Source: Desulfatirhabdium butyrativorans (lineage in GTDB: Bacteria > Desulfobacterota > Desulfobacteria > Desulfobacterales > DYRK01). From it: a stretch of DNA of 8,709 nucleotides. The stretch covers positions 1 to 8,709 of the forward strand of contig DYRK01000233.1 of assembly GCA_020718785.1 (NCBI GenBank), read 5' to 3'. The notes beneath the pieces are model-generated. The model saw only the letters and a program-made list of their open reading frames with translations, ran no database searches and was not told the DNA's origin. Positions 6,607 through 8,709 of this stretch are shown here, one piece after another (position 1 is the stretch's first letter; each line of letters opens with the position of its first letter). The position numbers and the translations under genes are program-made.

Positions 6607-8709
6607 CTAATTCATTTCTGCTTCCAGCATTCTCTCCACCGCATCAATACTCATCGCTTCGATGTCCGCGGGGAGAGTATCCCATATCAGATATTCCAAT
6701 TCTTCGTCAGATAATTCTACCTTCCAGTTTTTATCTACCTTCGTGTCAGGTAGTTGCAGATCATCGAAGCGTATTTGTTTGAGTAGATAGGCAGACAATT
6801 CCCTGATATTCGGGTAGTCGAACAGGGCAGTATCCGGCAAAGTCACAGCAAAAGCGTCTCCGATGTCCGAATGCAGTTGCATGGCTTGAATGGACTCCAT
6901 GCCTATTTCGAAAAATCCCTGATCTTTGGCAGGCAGATTTGGCGGCGCAAAGCCCAGAAGTTTTCCTATTTTATTCTGAAAATATTCGGCAAGCATCTCC
7001 TGCTGTTCATCTTCCGGAGCATCAGCCAATTCTGCCAGAAATCCGGACGCAGTCCCCGAAGTGGGGACTGAAAATTGAGAAGTGAGAAGTGTCTCTTCTT
7101 TTTTGGGGGCTGCTACAGACAAATTATTCTCGGATGAAATCTCACTACCTCTTGATTTTTCAGGTAAAACCGCCGGTTCTTCGGAACCGAATACCCAGTA
7201 GCGTTCCTTTGAAAAGGGATAAGTAGGCAAAGAAATCCGACGAGGCTTGTTGCCGTTCATGCAGATATTTTCCCAATCAATCTCCGCGCCCCGGGTCCAC
7301 AACTCGGCGATTGGAGCCGTTATTCCTTTTTGGAACTGTTCTTTCAGACGACTGATATCCTTTTCGGCCTCGGAACGGAATTTCTTATCTGCTTTGCCTT
7401 GAAATACTCCTTCTACGGATTTTCCCTTTCCGAGATAGCCTTCTAATTTTTCAAGAAGCTCATCCGGGCTTTTCACTGCAAAAGCAGCACGGAAAGGCAT
7501 AGATTCCCGTCCGGTCTGCAAGGTATAGGCGATATCCTCGATTCGTAGAGATGCAGGGCTGTGCATCTCTACGAAATTTTTCAGACGGGCTGTGTATGCC
7601 CGAAGATTGTCTTCGGATTTTGCGGACAAGGGGATAATCATCGCTTTTGTTTGGTTATCCGGCTTTTGTCCATTTCTTGTCTCATACTCTTCCAGAACAA
7701 TATGCACATTGACTCCCCCCGCGCCAAAGGAACTCAGACCTGCGCGTCTCGGACAGACCCGATTTCCGATGACCGGCTGTTTCCAAGGCTCTGCACGCTG
7801 CTGAACATAAAAGGGACAGTTTCCGAAATCAATATTCGGATTCATCCGTTCGGAATGGAGCAGGGAAGGAACCAATGTCTGATGCTTCATTTGTAGTAAT
7901 ACTTTTGTGATCTGAGCAATACCCGCAGCGGCTTCGGGATGTCCGATATTGGATTTGACGGATCCGATGGCGCAGTATTGCTTATCGCCGCTGTATTCTT
8001 TGTAAACATCGCTCAATCCGGTGATTTCTATGGGGTCTCCGAGCGAAGTCCCGGTTCCGTGCGCTTCTACATAGCTGACAGTCCGGGGATTTATGCCGGA
8101 TCGGACAAACGCGGTGCGTATGACTTCGGACTGAGCTACCGGATTCGGAACCGTATAGCCCTGAGTTTTTCCGTCATGATTGACGGCTGTTCCTTTGATG
8201 ACCGCGTAGATATGATCGTGATCTGCAACGGCTTGAGACAAAGGTTTCAGAAAAACTGCGCCTACCCCTTCTCCGGGAACATATCCGTCTCCGCCTTCTC
8301 CGAAAGCCCGGCATCGCCCGTCGCTCGCAGCAAATCGGGACAGACAGAGCGTCACATATTTCGCCGGATGCGTAGAAAGATTCACGCCGCCTGCCAGCGC
8401 CATACTGCATTCTTTTCTTCGAATACTTTCGCAAGCCAGATGAATCGCATATAAAGAAGATGAACAGGCTGTATCCACGCTCAGACTGGGGCCTCCGAGA
8501 TTCAGATGATAGGATACGCGGTTTGCCACAGAAAATATCTGTGAATTCAGGGGAATAATATTTCCTTTGCTCCATTCTGCCGCTGAATAGAGCTGGTAGT
8601 CATTGAACGTAACCCCGGCAAATACGCCGACGCGTCCCCGACGATCCCCGGACTGCAAATCCGCAAGCCGGTCTCTTGTATAGCCTGCATCTTCGATACA
8701 TGCCCACGC
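6607..8709 (-). CDS. Trans-AT-type PKS, C-terminal part: KS, linker, ACP (5' end off the window)
   Basis: The frame is open to the window edge, giving 700 visible residues; the sequence before the TTG at 8658 (AWACIEDAGYTRDRLAD) is good KS sequence, so that codon is internal. KS, visible residues 1 to about 340: C82 (DTACSSSL), H217 (EAHGTGTSLGDP) and H257 (KSNIGHPE) are intact. NDYQLY (36-41), GYVPGEGVG and PEAAAGIAQ are typical of trans-AT PKSs. The usual KS-to-AT linker runs straight into the post-AT motif LPTYPFSKERYW (494-505) with no AT between. ACP, about 560-650: phosphopantetheine serine S606 in FFEIGMESI. The tail contains LSDEELEYLIWDTL and ends in a short acidic helix, possibly a docking segment. 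No KR, DH or MT is present in the visible module. It would add one unit using malonyl from an AT in trans and leave the beta-keto group unreduced unless partners act in trans. Stop codon TAG at 6607-6609. Two palindromic repeats lie in its linkers. Confidence 0.95.
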   Translation of the reverse strand, partial: AWACIEDAGYTRDRLADLQSGDRRGRVGVFAGVTFNDYQLYSAAEWSKGNIIPLNSQIFSVANRVSYHLNLGGPSLSVDTACSSSLYAIHLACESIRRKECSMALAGGVNLSTHPAKYVTLCLSRFAASDGRCRAFGEGGDGYVPGEGVGAVFLKPLSQAVADHDHIYAVIKGTAVNHDGKTQGYTVPNPVAQSEVIRTAFVRSGINPRTVSYVEAHGTGTSLGDPIEITGLSDVYKEYSGDKQYCAIGSVKSNIGHPEAAAGIAQITKVLLQMKHQTLVPSLLHSERMNPNIDFGNCPFYVQQRAEPWKQPVIGNRVCPRRAGLSSFGAGGVNVHIVLEEYETRNGQKPDNQTKAMIIPLSAKSEDNLRAYTARLKNFVEMHSPASLRIEDIAYTLQTGRESMPFRAAFAVKSPDELLEKLEGYLGKGKSVEGVFQGKADKKFRSEAEKDISRLKEQFQKGITAPIAELWTRGAEIDWENICMNGNKPRRISLPTYPFSKERYWVFGSEEPAVLPEKSRGSEISSENNLSVAAPKKEETLLTSQFSVPTSGTASGFLAELADAPEDEQQEMLAEYFQNKIGKLLGFAPPNLPAKDQGFFEIGMESIQAMQLHSDIGDAFAVTLPDTALFDYPNIRELSAYLLKQIRFDDLQLPDTKVDKNWKVELSDEELEYLIWDTLPADIEAMSIDAVERMLEAEMN
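7050..7091. repeat. Palindrome plus GTGAGAA heptamers inside the KS-ACP gene
   Basis: CAGTCCCC-GAAGT-GGGGACTG (7050-7070) is a perfect 8-base-pair hairpin. It is followed at 7075-7091 by TTGAGAA, GTGAGAA and GTG, the heptamer also found at 5422-5468 but here on the plus strand. Together they encode the variable linker around LLTSQFSVPTSGTAS (visible residues about 541-555), between the post-AT motif and the ACP. Confidence 0.75.
7542..7575. repeat. Perfect 14-bp inverted repeat inside the KS-ACP gene
   Basis: TTCGTAGAGATGCA (7542-7555) is exactly complementary to TGCATCTCTACGAA (7562-7575) around the loop GGGCTG. On the minus strand it encodes FVEMHSPASLR in the KS-side linker, at a surface loop that varies in length among PKSs. 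A perfect 28-base palindrome is not required by protein coding and suggests an inserted repeat. Confidence 0.85.

Noticed and set aside
8656..8658. TTG at 8658 as the start of the KS-ACP protein
   Set aside because: The frame stays open to the window edge and the upstream residues are conserved KS sequence, so the gene begins outside the window.

Overview
The window holds part of a modular polyketide synthase (PKS) gene cluster. All genes lie on the minus strand, so it is read from high to low coordinates. There are four genes: a trans-AT-type PKS ending in KS-linker-ACP (6607-8709, 5' end off the window), a SAM-dependent O-methyltransferase (5465-6526), a terminal PKS module KS-(degenerate AT)-DH-like-ACP-TE (872-5440), and the N-terminal 260 residues of a cobalamin-binding radical SAM enzyme (1-780, 3' end off the window). 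Gaps between genes are 24 to 91 bases and hold no convincing promoter, so the genes probably form one operon. No stretch of 300 bases lacks a gene. Long plus-strand reading frames are shadows of these genes.

Reading of the pathway (inference from domain order): the KS-ACP protein elongates the chain and hands it to the terminal module. That module's KS is intact, but its acyltransferase has lost its serine motif and much of its length, so malonyl units must come from an AT in trans. A C-terminal thioesterase releases the product. The O-methyltransferase and the radical SAM enzyme look like tailoring enzymes. The two KS domains look like different lineages: the upstream one is trans-AT-like, the downstream one resembles KS domains of cis-AT modules.

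The most unusual feature is a set of short palindromic repeats. They occur between the genes and also in frame inside both PKS genes, mostly in interdomain linkers. A 33-base tandem repeat inside the terminal PKS (2935-3000) shares the CCGGAGTG-plus-hairpin layout of the intergenic element at 804-863. Its two copies differ by paired substitutions that preserve the stem.

Organism: base composition looks roughly balanced by eye. PKS genes combined with many small hairpin and heptamer repeats recall large, repeat-rich genomes such as filamentous or multicellular Desulfobacterota (Desulfonema-like) or Thiotrichaceae. This is a low-confidence inference; no taxonomic marker gene is present.
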